From NCBI RefSeq assembly GCF_001050135.1, contig NZ_CP012040.1, positions 4,481,001 through 4,545,000 of the forward strand: 64,000 nucleotides of DNA, in the 5' to 3' direction. The notes under the pieces are model-generated. The model saw nothing but the letters and a program-made list of their open reading frames with translations. It had not been told where the DNA came from and did no database searches. The position numbers and the translations under genes were made by a program. The DNA is from Cyclobacterium amurskyense. Lineage in GTDB: Bacteria > Bacteroidota > Bacteroidia > Cytophagales > Cyclobacteriaceae. Positions 28,848-37,600 of this stretch are shown piece after piece (position 1 is the stretch's first letter; each line of letters begins with the position of its first letter).

Positions 28848-30443
28848 TTAGTGCTGTATTTCTAAATTTTGTAATATTAGCATAGGGCCATTAAGTTTTT
28901 TAAGTTCTTCTGAAGGATTGGCTTTATTGTCGTATTTGCCATTAGATCCAAGTAGCAAATCCAAGTCTCCATCTAAATCAATATCACCAATTTCAAAAGT
29001 AATCCACCTGGCATCCAATTTGGTGTTTAAAATTTTAGGCTGATAAGCATATGGGCTTTCTTGCTTTAGGTAAACGAAATCCTGCCTGCCGGATAAATTA
29101 AAGTCCGGGAAATAGGCTATTGCCACAATATCAATTTGGCCATCCTGATCAAAATCTGCTGCGGCACATTTATTAACTCCATTCATTGGGAAAAAATAAA
29201 CCTGTTTAAAGTTATTTTTCCCATCATTTTCAAATATTCTTAGCCCGTGATAGGGTTTTGCTATGGGAGGATAATCTCCATTGTCCCCATTCCCATAAAG
29301 AATGTCCAGGTGTCCATCCTTGTTAAAATCTACCAAATCAAAAGATACGGAACCATAAGTAGGAGGAAACCGGAGAACCCTTTCTTCGGTAAATTGACCT
29401 TCTCCCTCATTGTAAAAGATGGAAATCCCTTCATCTCCTTGCGCAAAGAGGGCGACAATGTCCTTTTTCCCATCTCCGTTCATGTCTTTTACAACCGCAT
29501 GAATGGCTCCCGCTACATTCTTTAAGGTGGTTTTTTTATAAGGGTGTTCCGGATTGCCTGAATTTTCAAACAAGGTAAGGGATCCGGTATAATACCCAAA
29601 TTCTGCTACAAGTATATCATTAAGCCCATTGTCAGTCACATCTTCAAAAACTGTTTGAACAGGCCGGTTCAGTTGGCTTAAGAATTTTCTGAAAGATGAA
29701 TAGTGAAGTTCTCCAGGATTTCTTAACAAGGTGATCAAATCTCCAAATTTGTTCTTTCCCGGGGAAAGCCTAAGCGAACCTGCCAGGGAGATGGATAGCT
29801 CATCCTTTCCAAATGCAATATCTGTCGGGGCAGAAGGAAGAGGGATCATTTGAGAAATTTTGTTGGCATTATTTAAAATGGTCAATGACCCTCGCTTCCC
29901 AGAAGCACCTCCAATATAGATGCCTTTTTGATTGGGAGCTGTTTTTAAGAACGTAATGTTTTGGAGCTTTCCATTTTCTTCTGGTTCTACCATTTCAAAA
30001 CCTTCCAAATGGCCAATTTCATTTGCCTCCCAAATTGTTTGATTCAAGACTTCGGGCGCTTCTGCTAAATAATAATCTTTGATTTTTTGCCAATCTTCAG
30101 AGGAAATGCTAGGTGTTTCAGGAAACATATTGCTTTCCTCAACGGCCTTTCTGTTAATAGCTCCTTCGAGGATTTTACTTCTTGGTACCTCGGATTCATA
30201 AACCCCAAACAACCTCCCCATCAAAGGCAATACCGACCGCTCCCAGGTTTTTTTATCTAGTTCAGATGGTTCTGGATACAAATGACAGCTTTGGCAATGT
30301 TTTTTTGACAGTTCTTTCCCTGAGATGACATTCCTTTCCATTTGCTTTTGGATAGCTTCCTTTTCCCTTGGTCCTCCACAGGAAGAGTGAAGCAAAAGGC
30401 ACAAGAAAATTACCCATAGCGATTGGATTTTATTATTTCTCAT
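28848..30443 (-). CDS. Lipoprotein with N-terminal c-type haem site and FG-GAP repeats
   Basis: A 531-aa lipoprotein (lipobox HSSC, Cys22). Residues 40-135 form a small cytochrome c-like domain with haem motif CQSCH (50-54) and a likely distal methionine in the following helices (VLPLMGRLFG or EESNMFPETP). The rest is a VCBS/FG-GAP propeller with calcium-type loops, e.g. KDMNGDGKKDIVALF, VDFNKDGHLDILYGNG and GDIDLDGDLDLLLGS. It begins 22 bp after the stop of the GH109-like gene, so they are co-transcribed. An electron-transfer or scaffold role beside oxidoreductases is plausible but inferred. Confidence 0.85.
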   Translation of the reverse strand: MRNNKIQSLWVIFLCLLLHSSCGGPREKEAIQKQMERNVISGKELSKKHCQSCHLYPEPSELDKKTWERSVLPLMGRLFGVYESEVPRSKILEGAINRKAVEESNMFPETPSISSEDWQKIKDYYLAEAPEVLNQTIWEANEIGHLEGFEMVEPEENGKLQNITFLKTAPNQKGIYIGGASGKRGSLTILNNANKISQMIPLPSAPTDIAFGKDELSISLAGSLRLSPGKNKFGDLITLLRNPGELHYSSFRKFLSQLNRPVQTVFEDVTDNGLNDILVAEFGYYTGSLTLFENSGNPEHPYKKTTLKNVAGAIHAVVKDMNGDGKKDIVALFAQGDEGISIFYNEGEGQFTEERVLRFPPTYGSVSFDLVDFNKDGHLDILYGNGDNGDYPPIAKPYHGLRIFENDGKNNFKQVYFFPMNGVNKCAAADFDQDGQIDIVAIAYFPDFNLSGRQDFVYLKQESPYAYQPKILNTKLDARWITFEIGDIDLDGDLDLLLGSNGKYDNKANPSEELKKLNGPMLILQNLEIQH

Positions 30444-30465
30444 GAAATATTCCTTACCAAGCCCT

Positions 30466-31884
30466 TTATACTAAATTGGTTGTTCCACCTTCTTTTAAAC
30501 TGATATCCATGCCTCGTTTATTGGTTTTCCAAGCACCTGAGGTAAAGTCAGGAACTTTCATGGTCTTCCCCTGTTGGGCTACTGATGCTTCACTCAAAGG
30601 AGTAACAGCTGTCCACAAGGCTGCATCATACACATCCATTTCCAAAGGCAATCCATTTCTTAGACAGTCAATTAGGCGCCAATCACTGGCCGTTACTCTT
30701 TCGTAAGATCTGCTTCCCTTGATTCCACCAGCTTGTGATACTTTTTCCTGGAAAGTCCTTGTCATCTTTGGGGTGTATTTTTCCACCAACGCTTTGAATT
30801 CACTTTCTTCCATGTAATCCTCACTAATCGCAATTCTAGGTGGGCGGGCTTCATAGATGCCTTTAGAACCACTGATTAGCTGAAACCTGGAACCAGGTCT
30901 AGGTGAACTGATGTCATGTTGCAACATGATGGTTCTCCCTTTAAAAGTACGAATCAGGGTTGTATTCATGTTTCCCCGGTATTTAAGCCCCTCATAGGGT
31001 TCGAAATAAGAATCACTTTCAGCCAATTCCTTCATTTTTGGCGCCATGGTAAAGTCACCACTGGAAATAGATACCAGGTATTCCATTTGATCGCCGTAAT
31101 TGAGGTCCATCATCTGGGCCACTGGTCCAAGACCATGTTGAGGATAAAGGTTGCCATTTCTGCCTACATTTTCCTTTAAGCGCCATGGGCGATAACCAAA
31201 CCAATTGTCGGCATCCCGCTCCCACCTGTCCGGTCCATTTACCCTATCATGAATGTAATTGCCTTCGCCATGAATCAATTCCCCAAAGAAACCATCTCTT
31301 GCCATATTTAAAATGGTGGCTGCCATTCCGTCATGACAAGACCCACAACCCATAAAGCAATGCTTTTTCGTCCTTTCTGAAGTTTCCACCACCTGCCAGC
31401 ATTCTTCAAGGGAAATACCTACTGGCAATTCGGTATAAACATGCTTGTCTCTTTCCATGGCATATACGGCTATGGGAGCATGGAACTTCCATGGGGTTGC
31501 AATGTAGATCAGGTCTATGTCATTGCGGTCACAAAGCGCTTTGTAAGCTTCTTCACCATCTGTATAGGTGTCCGGATTGTGTCCATAACCTTCTATCGTC
31601 TTAAGTGCTTTTTCAATATTTCCGGGAAGAATGTCGCACAGCGCAATAATGTCTACGTTTTCTATACTTGCAAAACGGTTTAATGTTCCTGAACCCCGAC
31701 TGCCCACGCCAATTAAACCCATCCGCACCCTGTCCATTTTTGGTGCGGCATAACCATGCATGTTAAAAGATTGCTTGTGTACCTGCGTTTTTGGGGTTTC
31801 AGCCTTTGACCTACTGGCACCTACAACAATACCAGCACCAGCCATACCGGCAACTTTGATAAATTCTCTGCGGTTATTTTTCAT
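30466..31884 (-). CDS. GH109-like NAD-dependent glycosidase, TAT-exported
   Basis: A 472-aa Gfo/Idh/MocA-fold protein with a twin-arginine signal (NNRREFIKVAG). The Rossmann motif is MGLIGVGSRGSG (55-66). Diagnostic GH109 features include YTELPVGISLEECW, GNYIHDR, NWFGYRPWRLKENVGRNGNLYPQ, HGLGPVAQMMDLNYGD and LQHDISSPRPGSRFQLISG. GH109 enzymes remove terminal alpha-GalNAc through an NAD-mediated oxidation/elimination/reduction cycle. Identification is from recalled family motifs, not a search; another Gfo/Idh/MocA glycosidase is the alternative. A -7 box lies 21 bp upstream of the ATG, and the FG-GAP/cytochrome gene follows in the same operon. Confidence 0.85.
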   Translation of the reverse strand: MKNNRREFIKVAGMAGAGIVVGASRSKAETPKTQVHKQSFNMHGYAAPKMDRVRMGLIGVGSRGSGTLNRFASIENVDIIALCDILPGNIEKALKTIEGYGHNPDTYTDGEEAYKALCDRNDIDLIYIATPWKFHAPIAVYAMERDKHVYTELPVGISLEECWQVVETSERTKKHCFMGCGSCHDGMAATILNMARDGFFGELIHGEGNYIHDRVNGPDRWERDADNWFGYRPWRLKENVGRNGNLYPQHGLGPVAQMMDLNYGDQMEYLVSISSGDFTMAPKMKELAESDSYFEPYEGLKYRGNMNTTLIRTFKGRTIMLQHDISSPRPGSRFQLISGSKGIYEARPPRIAISEDYMEESEFKALVEKYTPKMTRTFQEKVSQAGGIKGSRSYERVTASDWRLIDCLRNGLPLEMDVYDAALWTAVTPLSEASVAQQGKTMKVPDFTSGAWKTNKRGMDISLKEGGTTNLV

Positions 31885-31904
31885 TTTTCAAGATCTTTTG
31901 TGGT

Positions 31905-31912
31905 CAAAAGTA
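31905..31912 (-). promoter_or_regulatory. Candidate -7 box for GH109-like operon
   Basis: On the minus strand this reads TACTTTTG, an exact TAnnTTTG match, about 21 bp upstream of the GH109-like start codon. No convincing -33 element is seen at the expected distance. Confidence 0.45.
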
Positions 31913-32033
31913 AGTTGTAAAAATTGGAATGGTAAAGAGGATTCCTTCTGTCAATGAAATTTCTTAGTATGCGGTAATCCCTTTACTATATAGTCATTAC
32001 CAGAGAAATAAAGAAACAATATTCTAAAAATAG

Positions 32034-32047
32034 TAACGGAAACGTTA
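32034..32047. promoter_or_regulatory. Inverted repeat, possible operator
   Basis: TAACG-GAAA-CGTTA is a perfect 5-bp dyad about 150 bp upstream of the GH109-like start, in the 316-bp gap before the FAD oxidoreductase stop. The CG-centred shape resembles LacI-family operators. It occurs once, so support is weak. Confidence 0.3.
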
Positions 32048-32200
32048 TCGAAGATCATGTGAAAAATTAAAAGTCAGGCGCTATATTTCATTCCCTATTC
32101 CAAGAAGTAAGATTAGGTGGTGCGCATGGATCAAAGCCGATTACTATTTATTCAGGCTTTACAGAATTTTGTAAAATGGATTTCTCAATGTTGTTCGGGT

Positions 32201-34225
32201 TTAAGTGTTTTTGTCTTTAGCCAATTCAGTTTCCTGATACAATTGGTACATGGCCATGCAGGCTTCCCCTCGTAGGACGTTGGATTTAAGTGCTCTTTTT
32301 TCATATAACCAGGACTCCGGCTGAAGATTTTTTCCATCGGATTTATTCATGGTTTGAAGGGTTTTCTGTAGGACTGAAATTGACACAACTTGGCCATTAT
32401 TGTTCAGCTCGGCATCGATGGTGATTTCTGGATTATTGGTGATTTCTTCGAAAATGCCCAGCCACAGCTTACAATCTTCAGTTGATAAATGCTCCTGTGT
32501 CCTTGCCAAATAGGAATCAAAAAATCCTTTGGTACCCCAAAACTGTACCGCATCAAAAGCTTTATCCGCCCTGTCTATGTCCTTAAAGTAAGTCAGGATT
32601 TGATGGTTCTTAATTAAAATGTTCTGGAGTTCTAGCACAGGTACATCCTTAATTTCTACCTGCAATTCTCTGGACATGTGGGCAGCGATACCTGCAACCT
32701 GGCCAATTCCCATCCATAAGGGTTCCATTCTTACGGTAGAATAGGCAACATGTGTAGTGGATGCCGCCACCGGAACAATCAATCCCAGGACTTTTTCAGG
32801 AACCAGAATCCTGTAGGGAATCTGGTAAGGAGAGATTTCATACATCCCTATATAGCCTTCCAATACTTTATTGTCTTTTGATGGAACTTTGGAAACTGGA
32901 AAGCTGTCAATTGGAAATTCACCTGTAATAATGGTGTCTTCAAAAACCGTGGTTCTTTGGGCATCCTCGCGAAGGGTAACGTCATTTTCGGTGAGGGTGT
33001 ACATTCCTTTTAATCTCCTGGCCTCGCGGATATACAATTGCCAAGGGAAGTGTTCATTGTCTGTAAATTCATCCTTGGGCAAGTGGTATTTCATGGCCAG
33101 GTTTCTGTGTTCTTCCGGAATTTCCGGATCATTCTGAACAAAGTAAATCAAGCCTAGGGTCAGTTCTCTATGTCTCTTGAATATTCTTTCTCGAGCAGCC
33201 CAGTCGGTTTCAGGATAAGCGTAATTTTCTCCCACAAATGGGAATCCCAATGGTCTTGGATTGATGTTAACATCATACTTTCGATTGGGTATTTCGGTGA
33301 AGGAAAAAACCCGGACCATTGTATCAAAGTGATCTGAATAATAACCATGCCCTTCTTTAAACACTTTGGGTGCACTTAATCTTCCGTCCTTTAAATCGTT
33401 AAAATATTCCACATAGTTGTTTCTGTCATAGCCATGAGGAGGTTCAGTAAGTACATAGCTGTTTGCTGGATCATCCGTCATGCACAAGCGATAGGTGTAG
33501 GCAGGCAACCTGCTATCTTCTTCACCACTGCCCCCTTCCAAAAATGCTTTTTCATTGAAATCAAAGAATATATGGCCGGCATGTGCTTCATTAAATTCCT
33601 CTTTTCCTTCCCTTCCCAAGCGATAAACTGCACCCGCAAGGGCAAAAACATCTCCTTCATAGGTAGCATCAACAAATACCTCAGCCTTTAGAAATCGAGT
33701 GTCTCCACTGGTACGGTCCTTAAACCTTAATCTGGAAATTTTTTCAGATTTCATCTCGGCTTCTTCTATTTGGTAATTGAATAGCACCTTGATGTTTTTC
33801 TCTTCCGCTATCATTTGATTAAATACCAGTTCGGCAACCGATGGTTCATAATAATAGCCTTCTTTGCAAAGGAGGACCTCTTTGGAGTTTTCTCCGTATT
33901 TGCCTGTATAGTATTGCAGGACCTTTTCGGTGAATTCCTTAAAAAGACCAGCAATGGCCTCTTTGTTTTCTATATCACTTTTGCCTAATCCGCTTGTGGT
34001 CATCCCGCCTAAGTGGGAATGGTATTCGGTAAGGATTACTTTAGAGCCCATTCTTGCCGCTGCAATTGCCGCCATTATTCCTGCAGGTGTTCCACCTATC
34101 ACAGCAATATCAGCAAAGTTTTCCCCTTCCGAATTGGCATTTTTATATACACATGAAGCAGCTATTCCACTACCCGTAATTAGGGTTCCTAATGAACTTA
34201 ATCTTATAAAATTTCTTCTATCCAT
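32201..34225 (-). CDS. FAD-dependent oxidoreductase, exported (FAD_oxidored family)
   Basis: A 674-aa protein with an N-terminal export signal containing twin arginine (MDRRNFIRLSSLG) and a possible lipobox-like ASC. The FAD-binding Rossmann motif is ADIAVIGGTPAGIMAAIAAARMG, followed by HLGGMTTSGLGKSD, typical of the FAD_oxidored (PF12831) family found in polysaccharide loci. VFVDATYEGDVFALAGA and the later LVPVAASTTHVAYSTVRMEP also fit. The family probably oxidises sugars or sugar-derived compounds, but few members have been characterised. It lies between the GH109-like and sialidase-like genes on the same strand, with 257-316-bp gaps that may hold separate promoters. Confidence 0.9.
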   Translation of the reverse strand: MDRRNFIRLSSLGTLITGSGIAASCVYKNANSEGENFADIAVIGGTPAGIMAAIAAARMGSKVILTEYHSHLGGMTTSGLGKSDIENKEAIAGLFKEFTEKVLQYYTGKYGENSKEVLLCKEGYYYEPSVAELVFNQMIAEEKNIKVLFNYQIEEAEMKSEKISRLRFKDRTSGDTRFLKAEVFVDATYEGDVFALAGAVYRLGREGKEEFNEAHAGHIFFDFNEKAFLEGGSGEEDSRLPAYTYRLCMTDDPANSYVLTEPPHGYDRNNYVEYFNDLKDGRLSAPKVFKEGHGYYSDHFDTMVRVFSFTEIPNRKYDVNINPRPLGFPFVGENYAYPETDWAARERIFKRHRELTLGLIYFVQNDPEIPEEHRNLAMKYHLPKDEFTDNEHFPWQLYIREARRLKGMYTLTENDVTLREDAQRTTVFEDTIITGEFPIDSFPVSKVPSKDNKVLEGYIGMYEISPYQIPYRILVPEKVLGLIVPVAASTTHVAYSTVRMEPLWMGIGQVAGIAAHMSRELQVEIKDVPVLELQNILIKNHQILTYFKDIDRADKAFDAVQFWGTKGFFDSYLARTQEHLSTEDCKLWLGIFEEITNNPEITIDAELNNNGQVVSISVLQKTLQTMNKSDGKNLQPESWLYEKRALKSNVLRGEACMAMYQLYQETELAKDKNT

Positions 34226-34482
34226 TTTTAAATCAAAGTTTTAACAAGTGGCGAAACTTGAAGTATTCATTAGAGGCTTTAGGTTATAACCGGAATTTTC
34301 AACAATGTATGCCTTTATTTTTCAGCTTCAGATCGCCAAGGAAGGCGTTTATGGTTTAAATTTTAATGTCCAATAAGGGTTTAATATTTAGATATAGCGC
34401 ATACCTTAAAAACGAAGTGAACTAGGTTAATTGATTAATTTTCGATTAATCGTACATTCTATACAATTCAATAAATAACCTT

Positions 34483-35748
34483 TTACTTTTTCAAGGGAGG
34501 CATTTCCAGCTTATCCAGATCAGTGATTTTAACCTTTAATACTTCTATTTTTTGCTTTACTGATCCAGCAAAGGCAATAAGCAAATGGCCATCTTGCTCA
34601 ATCACATGTGGGTAATCGATGTGTCTGCCACCAGTCAGGTAACCCATTTTGGTAAATACCATGCCATCATCGCTAATGGCCAATGTGAGAGGGTCTCTTC
34701 TTTCAGGATGTGGATTAGAGACCAATACATACCTGCCATCGTTTAATCTTAAGCCATTGAATTTTGATCGGGCATCGGGGAAATTCGTTCGAACGGGATT
34801 GCTCCATGTCCGTCCATTGTCTATGGAGAACGCCCTGTACAGGTAGCCACTTTTCCTATTGTCTCTAAAGAGTGCCATCAGGTTTTTTCCGTCAGGCAGC
34901 ACCCACCAATAGGGCTCTTCAGGATCCATTTCTGCGGTAGAGCCTGTTACGGGATAGGATTCCCATTGATCAAAGCCCTTAATTCCACCAAGCAAAAATT
35001 CAATGCCGGATTCTTTATAATCATAAGCTCTTCTGGACATTAGCCATTCTCCGGTAGGCAGAAGTTTTGGAGGGAAATTGTTGATGGCATTTTTATAAAC
35101 TACTCCCTTTTCTTCCCATGAATTGGAGGCACCATTCCATTTATAAGCCCAAAGCTCCAGGCTTGGACCAAAAAAGCCTGCTGCCTCATCAAGGGATGCC
35201 AGGGCCAGAAGTTCCCCATCTCTTTGCCAGAAACCACGAGAAATCCAGCGTTTCCCTTTTTCAGTTCGGGTATTGTAATGTTCTGATTCTGGACCCGATC
35301 CTTCCGGGTAAGAGGTAAGAAAATCAGTTTTAGACCAGCTAAGTCCATCTGGACTAGTAGCATATTTCACTACCTGCCCAACCCTGTCTTCGACACCAGG
35401 GCCATCGCTCCACATCAGCCAGTACTTGCCTTCGTAAAAAGTGATATAGGAATGTTGATTAACACCACCACTTGTTTTTGCTTCCGAGAAAGTTGGGTGG
35501 TTTACGCCTTCCGCCGTCACGTCACTAACTAGTGCATGTGCGGAAGGGATTTTGGGGAGGTTATCAAAATCAATATCATGGGGGTGCTCAAACCAGTCTC
35601 CCATTAGCATTATTTTGGAGCTAGGATTGTTTACTGGATCCGGGTAATCTTCAATTGTGGTATTTTCCTTTTTATGCGTGCAACTGATTAATTGTGAAAA
35701 TAAAAGGGCAATAAATACTATTCCTAAGGCTGATGCTTTTGTGGTCAT
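34483..35748 (-). CDS. Sialidase/BNR-like six-bladed propeller lipoprotein
   Basis: A 421-aa lipoprotein (LISC lipobox, Cys about 23). The fold resembles the exo-alpha-sialidase/BNR superfamily: repeated strand-turn units such as KYWLMWSDGPG, YATSPDGLSWSKTDFL and AFSIDNGRTWSNPV (an S-x-D-x-G-x-T-W Asp box), and GRYVLVSNPHPERRDPLTLAISDDG. Arginine/acid pairs of the sialidase active site cannot be assigned with confidence. It may hydrolyse an exo-linked acidic sugar, or simply bind one. The neighbouring GH109-like and FAD oxidoreductase genes suggest one catabolic gene set. No clear promoter box; TAAGTTTTG upstream is a near miss. Confidence 0.8.
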   Translation of the reverse strand: MTTKASALGIVFIALLFSQLISCTHKKENTTIEDYPDPVNNPSSKIMLMGDWFEHPHDIDFDNLPKIPSAHALVSDVTAEGVNHPTFSEAKTSGGVNQHSYITFYEGKYWLMWSDGPGVEDRVGQVVKYATSPDGLSWSKTDFLTSYPEGSGPESEHYNTRTEKGKRWISRGFWQRDGELLALASLDEAAGFFGPSLELWAYKWNGASNSWEEKGVVYKNAINNFPPKLLPTGEWLMSRRAYDYKESGIEFLLGGIKGFDQWESYPVTGSTAEMDPEEPYWWVLPDGKNLMALFRDNRKSGYLYRAFSIDNGRTWSNPVRTNFPDARSKFNGLRLNDGRYVLVSNPHPERRDPLTLAISDDGMVFTKMGYLTGGRHIDYPHVIEQDGHLLIAFAGSVKQKIEVLKVKITDLDKLEMPPLKK

Positions 35749-36042
35749 GTTTATTAATTATAGGGCAAAACTTATTGTTTGGTAATTGATACTTATTAAA
35801 TCCAATAGTATAGGTTTATTTTTATTTATCCCATATTTATTTGGTGTTTGTTGTACAAAATAGCCAAATTAATTTTATTAGGCTTCATTAATGGGTTTAC
35901 TGGTAATAATAAGTGCTGAAATTAGAACTCCATTCCATAAAATTTTGGAAGATTAGTTTGATCAATATGAAATGTTGGTGCTGTCTAGAGTTGCAATTAA
36001 AGGTTTGCGAGGGAATCCAAAATTGAAAAAGACATGGGTAAA

Positions 36043-36226
36043 CCCGGACCTTATAGCATTCGTGATAGCCTGTCCCGTGTTTACGGGAAGTGTTGCAATC
36101 GCAAGAAAATCAGGCTGTTTGGAGATTTTAGCATAGCACCGCTATGGTGAAATTGAAAACAGCAACGAAGTGGCTGATTTTGAATCGATTTCAGCACGTA
36201 ATAGATTGTCTATTGCATATTTCGGG
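36043..36226 (+). repeat. MITE-like dispersed element, copy 4 (internally deleted)
   Basis: 184 bp. The left CCCGGA end runs almost directly into GTGATAGCCTGTCCCG; about 26 bp carrying the first internal hairpin and most of the left terminal repeat are missing. The right end TCTATTGCATATTTCGGG is intact. Identical GTAAA flanks both sides (36038-36042 and 36227-36231), indicating a 5-bp target duplication. It shares GTGATAGCC with copy 3, unlike the others. Confidence 0.9.
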
Positions 36227-36310
36227 GTAAAATACAGTTGGGGCAGGGATCATCATGACCCATAAAGTAATGAGTCTAGAAGGAATAAATCATTACAATT
36301 GCAGACACTA

Positions 36311-36529
36311 TTAAGCATTACTATCTTTTAAAAGGTTTCTTTCCATTGCTGCTGATGTTGTCGTCATACCAATGGATACCAAAACAACAGTTAATAGTTC
36401 AGCTTTGCCTCTGGAATAAAAATACCTAAAAAGGCCTATCAATAGTATAGCTAAAGCCAAGAGCAATCTTTTTAAATTTTTAAAAAAGGCCAAACATGAA
36501 GATATTTTTACTTTTACAAAATAGATCAA
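36311..36529 (-). CDS. Possible small membrane protein (72 aa), doubtful
   Basis: An open frame of 72 residues with two hydrophobic stretches (RLLLALAILLIGLFRYFY and ELLTVVLVSIGMTTTSAA) separated by a short basic turn, which would suit a two-helix inner-membrane protein. There is no recognisable family, no promoter and no partner gene, and the region is otherwise non-coding. It could be a remnant or a chance ORF. Confidence 0.25.
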   Translation of the reverse strand: MIYFVKVKISSCLAFFKNLKRLLLALAILLIGLFRYFYSRGKAELLTVVLVSIGMTTTSAAMERNLLKDSNA

Positions 36530-36720
36530 GTTGAAAATTGCCTGAATTGCAGATCATAAAATATAACCTGAGTGGGTTTAATTACCAATTGTAAGATTGT
36601 TATTTGGAAGGAAAAGTCTGATAGTAAAATCATTGAGTTATTCTTTAACCTCTAAAAAGCATTTCCTGACTTAATATTTTTTTAGCATAATGTCAAGTTT
36701 TTTTTATTATTTACCAATAA

Positions 36721-36799
36721 TTCTATAGTTATAGAAATTTTACTCGGGCACGTACACAATATTATTTCAATTTTTATTGTATATATAGGTTTAATTTTG
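36721..36799 (+). promoter_or_regulatory. Putative control region of ECF sigma gene
   Basis: A 16-bp inverted repeat TTCTATA-GT-TATAGAA (36721-36736) is followed by TAATTTTG (36792-36799), which fits the TAnnTTTG -7 consensus. The box lies 137 bp before the sigma factor ATG, implying a long leader. No good -33 element is visible, so this is tentative. Confidence 0.35.
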
Positions 36800-36936
36800 A
36801 TTAATGGTAAAATATGTATTATTTATATTTATTTTATTGATTTATGAAAAAAATAATTTTTTAATGGGGTTGTTTTTCGACTTTTAATGCTCTTCTTTTA
36901 TAGAGGACTACGATCAACCTTTACCACTAAATAGCA

Positions 36937-37590
36937 ATGAAATCTATAATTAAAAAGAATAATTATTCAATTCAGCCTGAGGTATCATCTTTTCATCTAG
37001 AACCTCTTGAATTGGAAAAAGAGAAATCAGATAGAGAAATTTGGAAAGCTTTTGATAAAGGGGATGAATTGGCTTTTAATTTTATTTATCGGACCTATGT
37101 CAAAAAGATGTTTCATTATGGTTCTCAGGTTACTAAGGATGTTGAGTTGATAAAAGATTGTATACAAAATATTTTCATTTACCTACGAAGAAGAAGAGGA
37201 ACTTTAGGAGAGGTATTATGTATAAAAGCTTACTTGTTTAAAATTTTAACAAGGGAAATTGTAAAGAATTTAAAGGTTGAAAAGCTATCTGAAACAAGGT
37301 ATGAAGAAATAAAGGAGCAATTTTTCCCAATTTCAATCTGCCCTGAATCTATATTGATAAAAAGGGAAAGCGAGTTGGCAAACAAATTATTGGTAAGTGA
37401 AGCCCTTCAGAAGTTAACGAGTAGGCAACGTCAAGCTATATTATTATTGTATGAAGAAGGCATGAGTTATAAGCAAGTGGCCGAAACAATGGAGTTTAGC
37501 GACGTGAAATCAGCCAGAAAAATTGTGTATAGGGCAATGGCCATGCTTAAGGAATACCTAATTGACCAGAAAGAAAAATCAAAAGTGTGA
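36937..37590 (+). CDS. ECF RNA polymerase sigma-70 factor
   Basis: A 217-aa sigma factor of the FecI/Bacteroidota type. Region 2 is seen in EIWKAFDKGDELAFNFIYRTYVKKMFHYG and KDCIQNIFIYLRRR. Region 4 follows as LQKLTSRQRQAILLLYEEGMSYKQVAETM with a helix-turn-helix and RKIVYRAMAMLKEYL. An N-terminal extension of about 30 residues precedes region 2. The FecR-family anti-sigma gene starts 10 bp downstream, and an STN-domain SusC follows, the standard cell-surface signalling order. It should drive transcription of the SusC/SusD genes and possibly the ceramidase-fold operon once released by FecR. Confidence 0.95.
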   Translation: MKSIIKKNNYSIQPEVSSFHLEPLELEKEKSDREIWKAFDKGDELAFNFIYRTYVKKMFHYGSQVTKDVELIKDCIQNIFIYLRRRRGTLGEVLCIKAYLFKILTREIVKNLKVEKLSETRYEEIKEQFFPISICPESILIKRESELANKLLVSEALQKLTSRQRQAILLLYEEGMSYKQVAETMEFSDVKSARKIVYRAMAMLKEYLIDQKEKSKV

Positions 37591-37600
37591 TACTTATATA

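Larger units (their letters stand above)
35749..36936. other. 1.2-kb divergent intergenic region
   Basis: Non-coding stretch between the sialidase-like gene (-) and the sigma factor gene (+). It holds repeat copy 4 (36043-36226), a weakly supported small ORF (36311-36529), and a very AT-rich 300-bp segment before the sigma factor with an inverted repeat and a -7-like box. The rest shows nothing recognisable. Confidence 0.6.

Noticed and set aside
36311..36529. Interpreting the 72-aa ORF as a definite membrane protein.
   Set aside because: Two hydrophobic stretches alone are weak evidence in a low-GC intergenic region; kept only as a doubtful feature.
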